64,000 bases of DNA from Collybiopsis luxurians FD-317 M1 (Eukaryota > Basidiomycota > Agaricomycetes > Agaricales > Omphalotaceae): positions 3,859-67,858 of the forward strand of contig KN834863.1 of NCBI GenBank assembly GCA_000827265.1. The letters run 5' to 3'. Both the position numbers and the translations under genes were made by a program. The notes beneath the pieces were generated by a model, which worked only from the letters and a program-made list of their open reading frames with translations, had not been told where the DNA came from and did no database searches. Shown here piece after piece: positions 1 through 11,090 of the stretch. Position 1 is the stretch's first letter; the number at the start of each line of letters is the position of its first letter.

Positions 1-850
1 ATAAATATTTTTACTTGTGGATTTATACAATACTATTACACAGCTATATATTTGAAATACAATTTTGTATTATATGTATTATTTAAAATACCTGTATCCC
101 AGAGATCCCCAGGGATCCCCAGGGAGCCCTCAGGAAGCCCTCAGGGGCTCCTAGGGATATCTCAGATATCTCTCAGAGAGCCTAGGATTTGGCCCCAAAC
201 CTAGGAAGCCTAGGTAGCCCAAGCTACCTAAAGTACCTGAAGGTGCCTAGGATTTGGCCTATTTCCTGGGAGTCCTCAGGTTCCCTCAGGCTTCCAATAT
301 TTGCCTGGGTTTTAGGTCATTTTCCTGATGTCTTCCCAATTGCATTGTTCACTGATGCTGTGCTCAGAACTTACTGTCCTCTTTTGGACTACTCAGCTGG
401 AACTGCTCTCTGCATTAACAGCCTTGAATGATGCCCCATTGGATGACCAAGCCTGTCTTCACATTTGGGTAGCAATTCAAAACATTTGTGAAGTCATTAA
501 TACGCTGCAGGACACCATCAACACCCTGCAAGAATTAGCTGTAGTGGCAACTGCAATCTCACTCAGGCTTTCCACACTCTAAAATTTAATGGATGTAAGA
601 TACTAGAGTCTAATTCTGTATCTAAAGTAGCCTATACCATTGGGAGTTTTGTTCAGCTGGAGTTCTTGTATGAGTCAAGTGCTGGAGGTCTCAATATCAA
701 AAAAAGTGGAGTTGACAATGTATAATCCCTGGAGCAGGGAATAAGTGTCATTACAGTCAAAAATGAATATTAAAATGCTGTAGCTGTATTTCTACAGGAA
801 GTGATCAAGATGTTCAATTATCAAGAAGCTGTTACACAGAGAATGCTGGC
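1..850. other. Non-coding, low-complexity stretch
   Basis: No gene is seen. The first 90 bases are AT-rich. Positions of about 95-300 are dense in short palindromic words such as CCTAGG, CCTCAGG and CCCAGGGA, giving a degenerate, locally repetitive block. The remainder is CpG-poor sequence with only short chance reading frames. Confidence 0.5.
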
Positions 851-3467
851 TCAAAAACCCTGCACCTGCGCAGTTGGTTTTACTACACAACCTGACTGTG
901 TGCTAACTAAAGCAGTCTCAGCAACTGATTGAGCAGTAGGACTGATCTCTACACCAGCACACTCCATGCCGCTCTTGTCTCTTTTCACTGATGGCATTCT
1001 CACCCTTTTGTAATTGGTTGCCTCTTCCTCATTCACTTGCTTTCTTGAACCTTTCTTTAACTGCTTTCCTCCACTCCCTTTGCCAGGATCACTATTTTTG
1101 TTGTTGATTCCTGAGTTTGGGAGAGTGGGATCATGGATAGCAGAATACGTTTCATTGAGAATGAGGTTTTTGGGAAGTGTTGTGGATGTGTCATCTGCAG
1201 GGTTGAAAGGATGTGCAAAGCTGCTGGATGCTTGCTGTTCTTCACAGTTGATAATGACTTCAACATCAGACTGACCAGGCCGCTTCCCACTGGGAGTCAG
1301 GCTAGTAAAGCATGAGACATCAGCCTGCTCATCTGAAGGAGGTTGGACAGCATGATCCCCTGAGCCACCAAGGGGAGCAGGAGAAGGGTTGATGTCAGCA
1401 GGCTGCAAATTTCCTTTGGAATAATCACAGCCCAAGCCAGACATGGAGGAGGAGAGAGCAACTGTGTGAGCGTAAAGGGAGCTGCTGGTTGAATTGAAGG
1501 AAGGGCAGTTTCTGGGGCTATTGGAACCATAAAACCCACTTCCTGTGTGAGACAGGTCAGTGTTGTAGGCATGCATGTTGATGCTGGGGTTAGATTGTAG
1601 AGAAGATCCACCAGCATCAACATGAAAGGAGTTAGTGGCTGAGTTGGAGGTAGGATAGATTTTGTTTCCAAATGCACTATCATAAGGGGAATCATCAACC
1701 TTTTTACCCTGGCTAAAACAGTGTAGGTCAAAATCAAAGTCGGTCTGTGCCAAGGGATAATTCTATGACTGAATGGTGAATGGATTTATGCCAGCCCAGA
1801 AATCTTTATTATGGAACAACAGAGGAAATGAGTCTATGAGTTGCGGCAGTTCATTCACATCCTGAGAGGGAAATGGAGCAGGGTTGAATGCTGGTCCTTC
1901 TATGGATTGGACAGAACTGGAACTTGTGAATGGCTTTGCCACCCCTGTCAATGGACAATCAGCCTCAGCAGCTTCTTCTGTATTCAGAGGGATGTCCTGC
2001 TCATGCTCACCACAGGCTAATGTGGAAGTAGCCTCACCCTGCTGCACAGGTTCATTCTGGTTGGCAACAGGCTCTGCTAATTTGGCATGTTCATCCTTGT
2101 AAGCTGCATGCTCTACTGACTGGCTGTTTTCATTAGAGAGGGGTTGAGTTTCTGAATGGTCCACCTCACTAAATTCTGAATATAACACAGGTTAGAGATG
2201 ATAGCTTTTCAGAATGAGAGTAACATACCTAGTGTGTTATCTTCATTCTGGTCAGCAACAGGCTCTGCTAATTTCACATGTTCATTGTTGTAAACGGTGT
2301 GTTCTACTGACTGGCCATTTTCATTTGAGAGGGGTTGAGTTTCTGAATGGTCCACCTCACTAAATTCTAAGTATAACACAGGTTAGAGACAATAGCTTTT
2401 CAGACTGAGAGTAACATACCTAGTGTGTTATCTGTGTACACAATAAACGGTGCTACAATGTGACCATTGTAGTCAGGGTACAACTTGGAAAATGAGGACC
2501 CTGCAATATTTTGCCCATGCATCTCACAGCTAGGTCTAAGTCAGTACAAGGCCATACACTGTACAAAGATATGAGAATAGCTTACCCCCATATCTGAATT
2601 TTTTGTTCATCTTCTGTGTCTCGGGCTGCAAGCAGAGAAGTAACACAAAGCCCTCCCAGGTCAGACATGTGCTGGTTAAATTCTTTGACAGTAACCAGGA
2701 GGGCTTTCAGAAACCTAACCAGCAGGCTCACAAATTTGATTAGAGTTACAAGAAGATGGCTCACTTTTTGCAGGCTTTGCCTTTTAAAGGCTTAGCTTTT
2801 GGAGTGGCTACCTTGTCTGTATTTGCAGGTATAAGATTTCCAGCAGTGTCTCATTGGTTAGCATGGTACTGGAGAACATCTGCCTTCACCTCATCACTGG
2901 CTTCTTCCCAGAGGCAGTACCGTATAGTGTTGCATGCAGTCATACAGTCAGATCTGTTGTTAAAACTGCCCATGCTGTTGAGTTCAGTTTTAATAGCTAC
3001 TTTTGCATGCCGCTCTTCAAAAATTTCAATGACCTGCTTCACGCAACCAGTCTTCTCCACAGCAGGGACATCAATGTGCATAAGGCTTGCCTTAGAAGAC
3101 CCTGGTCTATTGTGGTTGTAAAACCACATCTGAATATGCTACAGTTGAATCCTACAATCAATATACTCAGATTCAGAGGATCATGTATCATGCTTACATT
3201 CTTCAGTTTCTTCAACTCATTTCCAGCCTCTTCTCAAGCCCCTGGGTTGGTGATTTCCATTTCTTTCTCCAGCCACCTTGCAAACCATTTACTTAGTGTT
3301 TCACATTGGTAGTCTTTGACTGCCTTCTGCCCAGGGATGAGCTGAGCAGCACGAAATCCTGGAAATCTTTCATGAAGGAAGTCATATTGCTTGGTGGTTG
3401 CCCATTTGAGGCCCATTGTGCTTAGTGGTGGTGATTGGCTAGTGAAGGAGAGAGACAGAGAGGCCAA
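851..3467 (-). pseudogene. Decayed multi-exon hypothetical gene, Ser/Asn-rich
   Basis: Minus-strand coding-like pieces follow each other at 3467-3190, 3129-2770, 2764-2582, 2432-1763 and 1753-851, separated by plausible short introns. The N-terminal piece reads GLKWATTKQYDFLHERF and later WFARWLEKEMEI, a style seen in large basidiomycete families of unknown function. The C-terminal 300 residues are rich in Ser, Asn and Pro with a basic patch (KQLKKGSRKQ) and look disordered. In-frame TGA codons occur at 3234-3236, directly before EEAGNELKKLKN, and at 2851-2853 after YHANQ; both could be former CGA codons. Function is unknown. It could instead be the accessory ORF of a transposon. The exon chain is inferred by eye. 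Confidence 0.4.
2051..2432. repeat. Tandem duplication, 191 bp unit, copying an exon
   Basis: Two adjacent units (2051-2241 and 2242-2432) share long identical blocks, for example TTGAGTTTCTGAATGG and the run covering AACATACCTAGTGTGTTATC. Each unit holds one minus-strand exon encoding SEVDHSETQPLSNEN plus flanking intron sequence, so the duplication adds an exon to the hypothetical gene around it. Differences between copies are mostly point changes. Confidence 0.85.
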
Positions 3468-4121
3468 GAATCAAGCTGCATCCACAGATGCAATTCCTAC
3501 ATCTGGTGTTTAAGTAGAAACTTGATCGTGTTCTGTAACATTTGTACATCCAAGTAGATTGCATTGAACTGAAAAATAATTACCGTTTGTGAACATACCA
3601 GTACATTGTGAATTATCCATTCACTGGAGACAAGGTCTCTGAGCCTTCTTGCCCTGATTTTTTTTTTTTTTTTTGAACTTCGCATCTTGATAGATGCCAC
3701 AGAATTCTCTGAAAAATTTTAGTTGGTGATTCAACGATGAACTAGTCATGAGGTGGCATAGGCAGTGTTCTAGAATACCCTATATATTGGTTTCCAGGAC
3801 CATTTTTGGCCATGTGCATTATTTGTGGACTTTTTTAAGCTCTGGTAAGCAGTTGCTTCTAGCTGCATGGTGCGCAGACACATTGGTGCTCTGTTCTTAC
3901 CACCAAAAAGATCAAAATCTATCCTATCGATGGGCAGACTCAGACTGCAGTCTAGTATTCAGGACTGAGGGAAGGTGTCCACTTTCACCTGTTGATAATG
4001 CTTACTGAATATCGAAGAATAACAAGTAAGAATTAGGATTCAAAAACAACAATACTAGATATCTGTATGCATCACTTTTACCAAACCTAGATCTTTCAAA
4101 AGCTTAAATTCTCCTGAGGCT
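3468..4121. other. Intergenic, no gene recognised
   Basis: CpG-poor sequence with a homopolymer T run at about 3657-3674. Short open frames exist but none has recognisable content or convincing splice structure. Confidence 0.4.
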
Positions 4122-5017
4122 TCAGCATAGCTCCCAAATGATTGCATGATTCCTCCCTTTACTTTGTATACCAGCATGTGCACCAGGCTCCTGCAAAAGA
4201 GAGTAAGAGACTATAGAGTAAATAAATATATAGGATATGTACAGGGATGAAAAAACTCCTACAGTGTGCCCAACAGTAACTACATACCAGCAATTTACCT
4301 TGACAGTTGCAGCACTGATTGGCATGGGAGGAGGAGGGGGAGGTACATGCATCAAATCCACATCTGAGCTCAAAACTGTGAAAGCTATTGTACTGGGGTC
4401 CATCATCTCTGATTCGCTGTCAGTATCCAGGCTGGATATTGACCCAAATGCAAACTCAGTGAGCTGATCCAATGTTTGTCCCCTTTGACTGCTTGAAGTA
4501 AGATCCCACACATGCTCTGTTGCTTCCCTTTGCTTGTCAATACTGCCTACAGCTTGGGATAAGCTAGAATAAGAAAATGCCAGGACCTACTGCTTACCTG
4601 GCATTTGCATCTGGCTGAAGTCATTTAATTCACCTAGATCTTGGTTGGTAGCTGAAGGAGGTACCCAGACCTCACAATTTTCTGTATTCCTGTGTTAACA
4701 GTGTGAATATATTTGTCAATAAACTGTACCATACCTTTCTCTGAGGTTGCTGCATTAAGGAGTTTATTTTGAATAGATTGAAGGTCTGATATCATGGATG
4801 ACACTTCTGAAACTGAAAAAGCAATAGTGGGACCAGCATTCAAAGTCATGGCTAGAGGGCTTGTGGATGTATTGGGGTTGTAGTGGGGGCAGGAGAGAAG
4901 CTTAAGGTAATTATATGAAATTCCCACACATGTGAAATAATTGCTAAGTCCACAATTGTGCCGCCACATCAATTGCTCACCAGTCATTTGTGAATTCCCA
5001 ATTGAGACCCTGCTCAA
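4122..5017 (-). pseudogene. Hypothetical coding fragments, minus strand
   Basis: Two minus-strand pieces look protein-like. The upper one (5017-4634) contains NAGPTIAFSVSEVSSMIS and SIQNKLLNAATSEKG. The lower (4511-4122) contains a polyproline run (HVPPPPPPMP) and an acidic DTDSESE stretch. They may be exons of one gene or the remains of a repeat-borne gene. No domain is recognised and intron boundaries are not certain. The region is CpG-poor like the other decayed pieces in the first 10 kb. Confidence 0.25.
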
Positions 5018-5038
5018 ACTCCTTCTGCTGAACCTCCA

Positions 5039-5775
5039 ATGGCCCTGGACATGACAGTTGAATCTCTAGTCTGCCAGTATCTTCAACTCCACAAAACGTT
5101 TCCCTTCTCAAACACTACACTAGGCAACATACATCAGCTCTCACTAGATCAAATTGCTATGTTGCACTATCAGCATGAACAGGAGGCGTTACACCAGCTT
5201 CGCATGGTATATTTTATATTTCAAAGCTGTTTCTGGTGCAGAGACACTAAAATCTCTATGCATAGGAAATTCGGCAATGGCTTTTAAGAAATTATGGGGA
5301 AAATGCAGACTTTGAGACTGCTGCCAGTGATCTTCATTTGCTAAAATTTGATATCAACTTTCTTGTGAAGGCTGAGTTCATGGGCCAAGCAATTGAGCTT
5401 GCTAATCCAACAGCTCTCAAACAAAGGCTGCCTCAGCCCTATTCAGACACAGATGCTGCAAAGCTCGCATGCATGCAACATGCAATTGAGACAGCCAATG
5501 CAGAGGCCCTCAGACAAGGTCTTCTGCAGCCTTATCCAGATATAGAAGCCATACTTCAGCACAACAGTTTGATTCTGGAAGCAGAACCTACTGTTCAGGA
5601 TGAATCTCCTGCCCCAGCTTCAGCTATCTCAAGACCCAATGTGGGTTTGTGTGAAGGAAAGCAAAATTGCAAGCCTTTGCAGTGTCTCATGGACATCATA
5701 GAGAGTGGAGACAAACATTATTTGAGGGTGGTGTCATCCACCCACCGGGGAGCACAGTGGACTGTAGAGAAGTAA
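5039..5775 (+). pseudogene. Hypothetical coding fragments, plus strand
   Basis: A piece from 5039 (MALDMTVESLVCQYLQLHKT) and a second at about 5338-5775 are in the same orientation. The second contains an internal duplication of about 40 residues: ELANPTALKQRLPQPYSD is echoed by ETANAEALRQGLLQPYPD. No family is recognised. The start and the join between pieces are uncertain. Confidence 0.3.
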
Positions 5776-5829
5776 CTATATATCCTATGAACAAAATGTT
5801 ACTGCAATTTCAGGCTATAGCATATAGCA

Positions 5830-6138
5830 TTAATTTTCATTTTCCTCTGTTTCTGTCTGCAGCTCACAACCATCACTGAAGCCCTCATCCTCTTCATCTG
5901 TGGTTTCTTCCTCAGCATCATCTGCACCGGTTGACCACACCCGGTACCCTTTGCACCATTGAGTGTGGGTTGGATCACATATGGCAAGAGTAGCAAACTC
6001 AAACCAATCTTCAGGATCCATAAGATCAAGCTCCATAATTAAAGGACCCAGAGGAGGTGGAATGTAGTGAGCCCAGTCAGGGTATCTACTTGATTGTAGA
6101 TGTTCATGAAACATTGACCTCCAGCTCCCTGTTTTCAC
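5830..6138 (-). CDS. Small hypothetical protein with acidic tail
   Basis: A 102-residue open frame reads SSRYPDWAHYIPPPLG, then MELDLMDPEDWFEF and WCKGYRVWS, and ends in a strongly acidic tail (EEETTDEEDEG). The aromatic-rich middle looks like real protein, but no family is recognised and it may be an exon of a larger decayed gene. Start codon choice is arbitrary. Confidence 0.3.
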   Translation of the reverse strand: MKTGSWRSMFHEHLQSSRYPDWAHYIPPPLGPLIMELDLMDPEDWFEFATLAICDPTHTQWCKGYRVWSTGADDAEEETTDEEDEGFSDGCELQTETEENEN

Positions 6139-6719
6139 ACAGTTTCAATCCCAAAGTGCTGCTTGCTGTGCAGCCCATTTCTGCTTCAATTTATGAGAAA
6201 TTACCTGGAATAATGTTAGGCACATAAGTAGCATTAGTAATTCAAATAAACTACCTCCAATTCAATATTTTCTTTTTCAAGAACAACAAGAATATCATCC
6301 TCTTCGAGAGGCCAGATTGAAAACCACGTGATTCTAACTTTTTCCATGAATTGTTAGTTTTCAGCTTCTGATAGAGTGGCGACAATGTTGAATACTGGTG
6401 CCAAATCCTCAATGAAGGTCTGAAGGGATTCATCTTTCAGAACTGGCTCAGGTTGTGTAGCTGGATTGCAGGGTATGTATGCAATATCACATTTACTAGT
6501 AAAAGGATGTTATGACAAAGACAAAGCTCATAACAGCAGTACTCTTACACAGTAATGCCCAACTTCTTAAGCACAGGTCCAAATGATGATAAGGATGTTT
6601 GTTCGTTGAAGAGAGCAGACATGGTAGACAACAAGGCAACATAAATTTGCTACTAGGCATATAAATTGGATTATAGAGCAAGCTTTGCAACCCTGTCATC
6701 AGAGACTGGCACAAACAAC
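6139..6719. other. No gene recognised
   Basis: CpG-poor, AT-rich sequence with only short chance open frames. Confidence 0.4.
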
Positions 6720-7275
6720 TGGTAAATTTTCACAAAGGAATGGTGGTGGTGAATCGCTGTTGTGACAAGTGGCTGGTCACTGATCCCTGATTATTCACAA
6801 ATAATCTGGTGATTCACACCAAACTGATGGCTGGCAGATTGTTGTTTGTCATGGAATGGGGCTGGTAATTATACAAGTGAAAAACTGATAATTCACAATC
6901 ACAATTAATTTGATAGCTTAAAATTAGCTGGGGCCTCAATCACAATCATTTTGGTAACTTACAATCAATTGGGCGTTCTTTTTTGCAATTAACTGGGAAC
7001 TCACAAGGCTTTGGTGATCTAAAAAAGATTAACTGTTCAGCTGGCAAATGGGTGGCTGTCAGATAACAGGACTGGTCATTACACAAGTGCAAAACTGGTG
7101 GATTACAATCACAATCAAGTTGGTGCCTCACAATTAGTAATTGCTGGTTCTCAATTACAAACATTTGGTAGTTTACAAGGAGCGGGTTACTAAAACAATG
7201 CACTGCTAGCTCCACTTATTCAGTGGAACCACAAAGGACTGATACTTTCACAATGGACTGATAATTCACAAAGGA
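6720..7275. repeat. Degenerate minisatellite around CTGGTnATTCACAA
   Basis: The block is built from imperfect repeats of phrases such as AACTGGTGATTCACA, CTGATAATTCACAA and GGTAGTTTACAA. A longer register is also visible: the stretch starting GCTGGCAGATTG near 6830 recurs as GCTGGCAAATGG near 7038, a period of about 210 bases. Nothing in it looks coding. Confidence 0.6.
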
Positions 7276-8369
7276 TTGATAGATAATATTTGTGATGTTG
7301 TTAGCAAAACAGGACAATACAAAGATCTACTAGAGCCGTTATAATCTGGCCCCTCTACCAAGACCCTTGAAGTAGATGTAAATTTGCTGGGAGAATAGAG
7401 TGTGAATGAAATTATAGTGAAGTGAACTGAATGAAAATAATTCACTGGGATAATGGATTTTTTGGCACTCTTGAGTGCATGGGCCTGGTCATGGCGTGAA
7501 CCCTGATGTCTAGAAACATGGCTTGGAAACTCCTTGAGGAACTCCCCAGCTACATGTTCTAGAAATACCATCTTTGCACTGGAGTCTCCTTGGACATCTA
7601 GATATAACAGATACTGGTGCCAAAGCCAGAGTTTCTCCACACTATCCAGCCTACTGCCGTCAAAAGTTGCATGGGGTGGAGAACTTATCTGGAGGAGAAA
7701 ATTTCAATCTTTCAAAGCTATATTGATCAACCATTACACACCGTAGAACCACCTGCCTGCAGATATAAGGGTGTTGGTTGAGGGTGAGGGCGACGGTGGG
7801 CCAATTCATCTGCTGTTAACTGGAAAACTGGTCAATCAACTTTGTCAGGGAGACATAGTGTAAGGCTGACCTTTGCTCCAAGAGGGCGATTGGTTCCTTG
7901 AGGTGTTCCTAGCTCATCATGGGGAGAGGACATTTCCTGTGAAGCACAAGGTACAGAGATTTTTTCCGGGGATGGTGTCTACATTTGCTATGTTAGCGAA
8001 GGCATCCTACATTAAGTAAAGTACAACTATATGCACCATTTGGATCTTTCTTTTATTCTGCAAAGGAGAGGCAGTGGGAGCTCTGAGAGGAGTAGACTTT
8101 GGGGTTTGAATTTTAGGCATGGCAGCACGATGAGAGCAGAAAGGCAAGGTCTGTTGAGGCGCTTTCTGTTTTTATAGTGTATGTGACAATTGCGTTACCA
8201 TGTGACAATTTTGTGACACAAGTCTGCTCTGTTACACTGTATCTCTGCACATGTATTTGGCAAAAAGGAGCTGCATTTTCTCCTAGTAATGCTTCAAAAT
8301 ACATGGTAAGGTTATAAACAAATATAAGAGCTTGTCGCATTTGTACAAAAATCATCATTGAAAATGGAA
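7276..8369. other. No gene recognised
   Basis: Contains only short open frames without recognisable content. It separates the minisatellite from the TACGG-rich element. Confidence 0.4.
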
Positions 8370-8735
8370 CGGCGCCGGTAGGGATATGCACCGTATCGTA
8401 AGGTACGGTTTTATGGTTACGGCTTTACGGCTACCCGTAACTGTTCGGCAGCGGAGGTCAAAATATCCGGCCGTATTGATACCGTTGCCATACGGGTTCC
8501 TCGTACTGCAAGAATTGGGCCACGGCTGCAGTACCAGTATAGCCCAAACTCATCAAAGCTATGGATTTTACATCATTGAAGTGAATCATGCAAGTTTTGG
8601 CATTGCCATATACGGGTATACGGTGCTAGCAGCCGAACCGTATACTGTCCCGTACAAGGCAAATTTTGCCAAATTTACGGGCCGTATTTGTACGGTGCGG
8701 ATCTGATACGGCGGGTCGATAACGCTGTTCCACCT
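8370..8735. repeat. TACGG/CCGTA-rich palindromic repeat element
   Basis: TACGG, TACGGG and the complement CCGTA occur over fifteen times in about 350 bases, in both orientations, in an otherwise CpG-poor area. The edges are roughly inverted (GGAACGGCG at 8363 and AACGCTGTTCC near 8725), so this may be a MITE. The same words reappear near 20740-20800. No target duplication was identified. Confidence 0.45.
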
Positions 8736-10047
8736 ATGATGCTGCCGATATACGAGCACGTTCGGTTACTATCATCTACTTCAAGCCTTTGGGAGCAGTG
8801 ATCCAATTACTGTGAAAGCTGCATACTGCCAGGCCGGAGCGTGGATGGCATCCAATCATTGGTACCGATGCATTGGATTCGAGCCGCCGGTAACTATATT
8901 TGGTGTGAAGCATTGTGTCGATCAAGAATCATGATGATATCGGACAGCGATGAAGATCGCTCCTCATCCAAGATCTTCCCTGTCGATCCAACGTATCAAA
9001 TAGAATCCAAGGCGGGCAGAGGACATAAAGGGAAGGGCGCTGTGAGGTCCTTATTTGATAGGAAACGCGCATTGTGAACGACCTACCAATGGACTTTGTG
9101 CAACCTTTACCAAACGTAATAGGTAACGTATTTGTGCTTGACTGGTATCACCAAAGGTTTGTTCACAATCAATTGTTTGATAGTACCAGTCATATTGTAC
9201 ACAATAACTACCGCAGGGGCTCTCAAGCCAAGTCACAAGTCGTTGTTGGCGTAAATTTATCAAATGGCAGTAAGTAGCTTCTAAGTCGGCGCCACCATAG
9301 ACTTGAGCCTGCCAAAATGGTTTTAAATATAGCAGCCCTGAGTTTTCAGCTGGTCCCCGAGCTCTCGCAGCTTTCTTTTTTTGGATAAGTTGTTATTGCA
9401 CATCGTCTTCCTCATCTTGTAATCTCACAGGACCCTCCAAGACTGTGCCGACATAACTTTTGAACTTGTACTAGATGTCAGTATATAACCTCATGTGGGT
9501 CAAAGTATGAGCTACAGAAAATTTTTAGTGAAGTCATAGCGCACTGAAACTTGAGCTAAACTGGTTTCTCAAATAGGCAAGCTGCGAAGTCATGAAGGCG
9601 AAGTCAGTGTGAGATCATGCCGGGCTACACTGTGTCATGCCTCAGAAACACTACAGCCCAGTTTCCTGCCAGTTCCTGGGCTGGACCTGCCCATTGTGTT
9701 TCCCCAGCTTCAATTATGATCATTTCATGATCAAAAAAAGGCAAGAAGTTCAGATCTTTTTTTGGCCATAAAAGAAATGTAATGACTGGCAAAATCCAGC
9801 TTCAATAACAAAGGTAATTGTAAAGCTTTTATGGTCAAAATCATTGTCTTATATCAGTGGAAATTAAAAAGGAATACTCAATGTTTCTTTGAGTGAAATT
9901 CAACCTTAATTGTCATTTTTTTCTTCATTATAATACAGGGTGAAAAAGGCTCTGAATTTCCAGCATTTTTTGGGAAAAAATAGGAATTTACTTCAAATCT
10001 ATTTACAGTAGTAATCACAGCTGAAAAAAATTGACCCAGTCTTAGTG
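8736..10047. other. Intergenic, no gene recognised
   Basis: A short open frame at 8841-9077 (SDSDEDRSSSKIF and a basic C-terminus) and another at 9074-9277 have no recognisable family. The rest is AT-rich and empty as far as can be seen. Confidence 0.4.
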
Positions 10048-10188
10048 AATTACAAACCATTTTGAGTCTAGACTAAACTGGGTGGCAGCGGCATTTAAGT
10101 CACCAGATACTCATTGGCGCCACCGTGCAGGGCATGAGTAACTGCCATGCAGCAGCGTTGGCCCACTACCAATGGCAGGGCATCAAGT
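10048..10188 (-). repeat. Dispersed repeat, copy 1 (CpG-retaining)
   Basis: The reverse complement of this stretch matches 30804-30943 across about 140 bases, including GTAGTGGGCCAA, CATGGCAGTTAC and GTGACTTAAATGCC. Several CpGs here are TpG or CpA in the other copy. Element type is unknown; no coding content. Confidence 0.75.
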
Positions 10189-11090
10189 AAAGTCGAGGAA
10201 TCGAAGGACAGGAAAGCCATTGAATTGATAAGCAGGGTCACAGAATTTGTGGTGGTGTAGATTTTCTTTGAGTCCGCTCGCACAACAGTAAGGGAAAAAA
10301 ATCCGTAGAGCGGATTAGCAACCAGATATTGAATTTATAGGGGAAAGGTCGCAAGTGGCAGGAGTAGAACTTTTTTCAATGAAAGCTCATTGAGCACATA
10401 TCATGACTAGATCACTTGCGTTGCGAACAACTTTAACAAGAAACAACTAATTATGAGGAACCTACTCAGGCTCTGTGCTGTTTCTGTACTATCATGATTA
10501 TGATACACTTATGATCAATTGGCAAACTCGTAGTTACCTGCGTAGCCCTATGTGCGAGTGTGGGCCGCCGCAATGAATCGCCCGGCATAATACGAGGCCG
10601 GAGGGCACATAAGTCACTTGATTGCTTGCCGCCTCGAGAGTCGGCTAGTACAAGTTCCCACACCTTTATGAAGCATAAATAGCAATGACGACTTGTCGTT
10701 CACCTCTCTTGTCCAGCTATGCTGTTGATCAAAAGTTGACTATTCATTGGGCATCTAGCCACAAATGCCAGAAGAGCTCAGCTTCGAGGGCCCCAGGGAT
10801 TGTTGGAGCTCAAGGAGGGACTGCAATAAGGGACAAGGATAAAGGAGGTGTTTGCAACTGAATTGCCCATGAGGAAAAGTGTAAGGGTACATGTAGACTG
10901 CCAGTACACATAGTATGATATCTGAAAGACGTGCTTTCTACATGTCGCATGAGTTCCAACAGGAATATATCTTCTGTTGAATGTAAATGAAAGGAACAAA
11001 GTAATGTATACTCATTGCAGCTTACCACTTTGATATGAAAAGAGACTCGCGCAACACTCAATGAATTGAGGTCATGAATGTGCTTTCCTA
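10189..11090. other. Intergenic, 3' of the MFS gene
   Basis: No gene is recognised. Positions of about 10400-10720 are relatively CpG-rich and contain a TATA-like CATAAATAG on the plus strand at about 10673, but no convincing start follows. Confidence 0.35.

Noticed and set aside
1297..1737. 146-residue minus frame overlapping the first hypothetical gene
   Set aside because: Shadow of the Ser-rich frame at 851-1753 in another register; it shows no better protein character.
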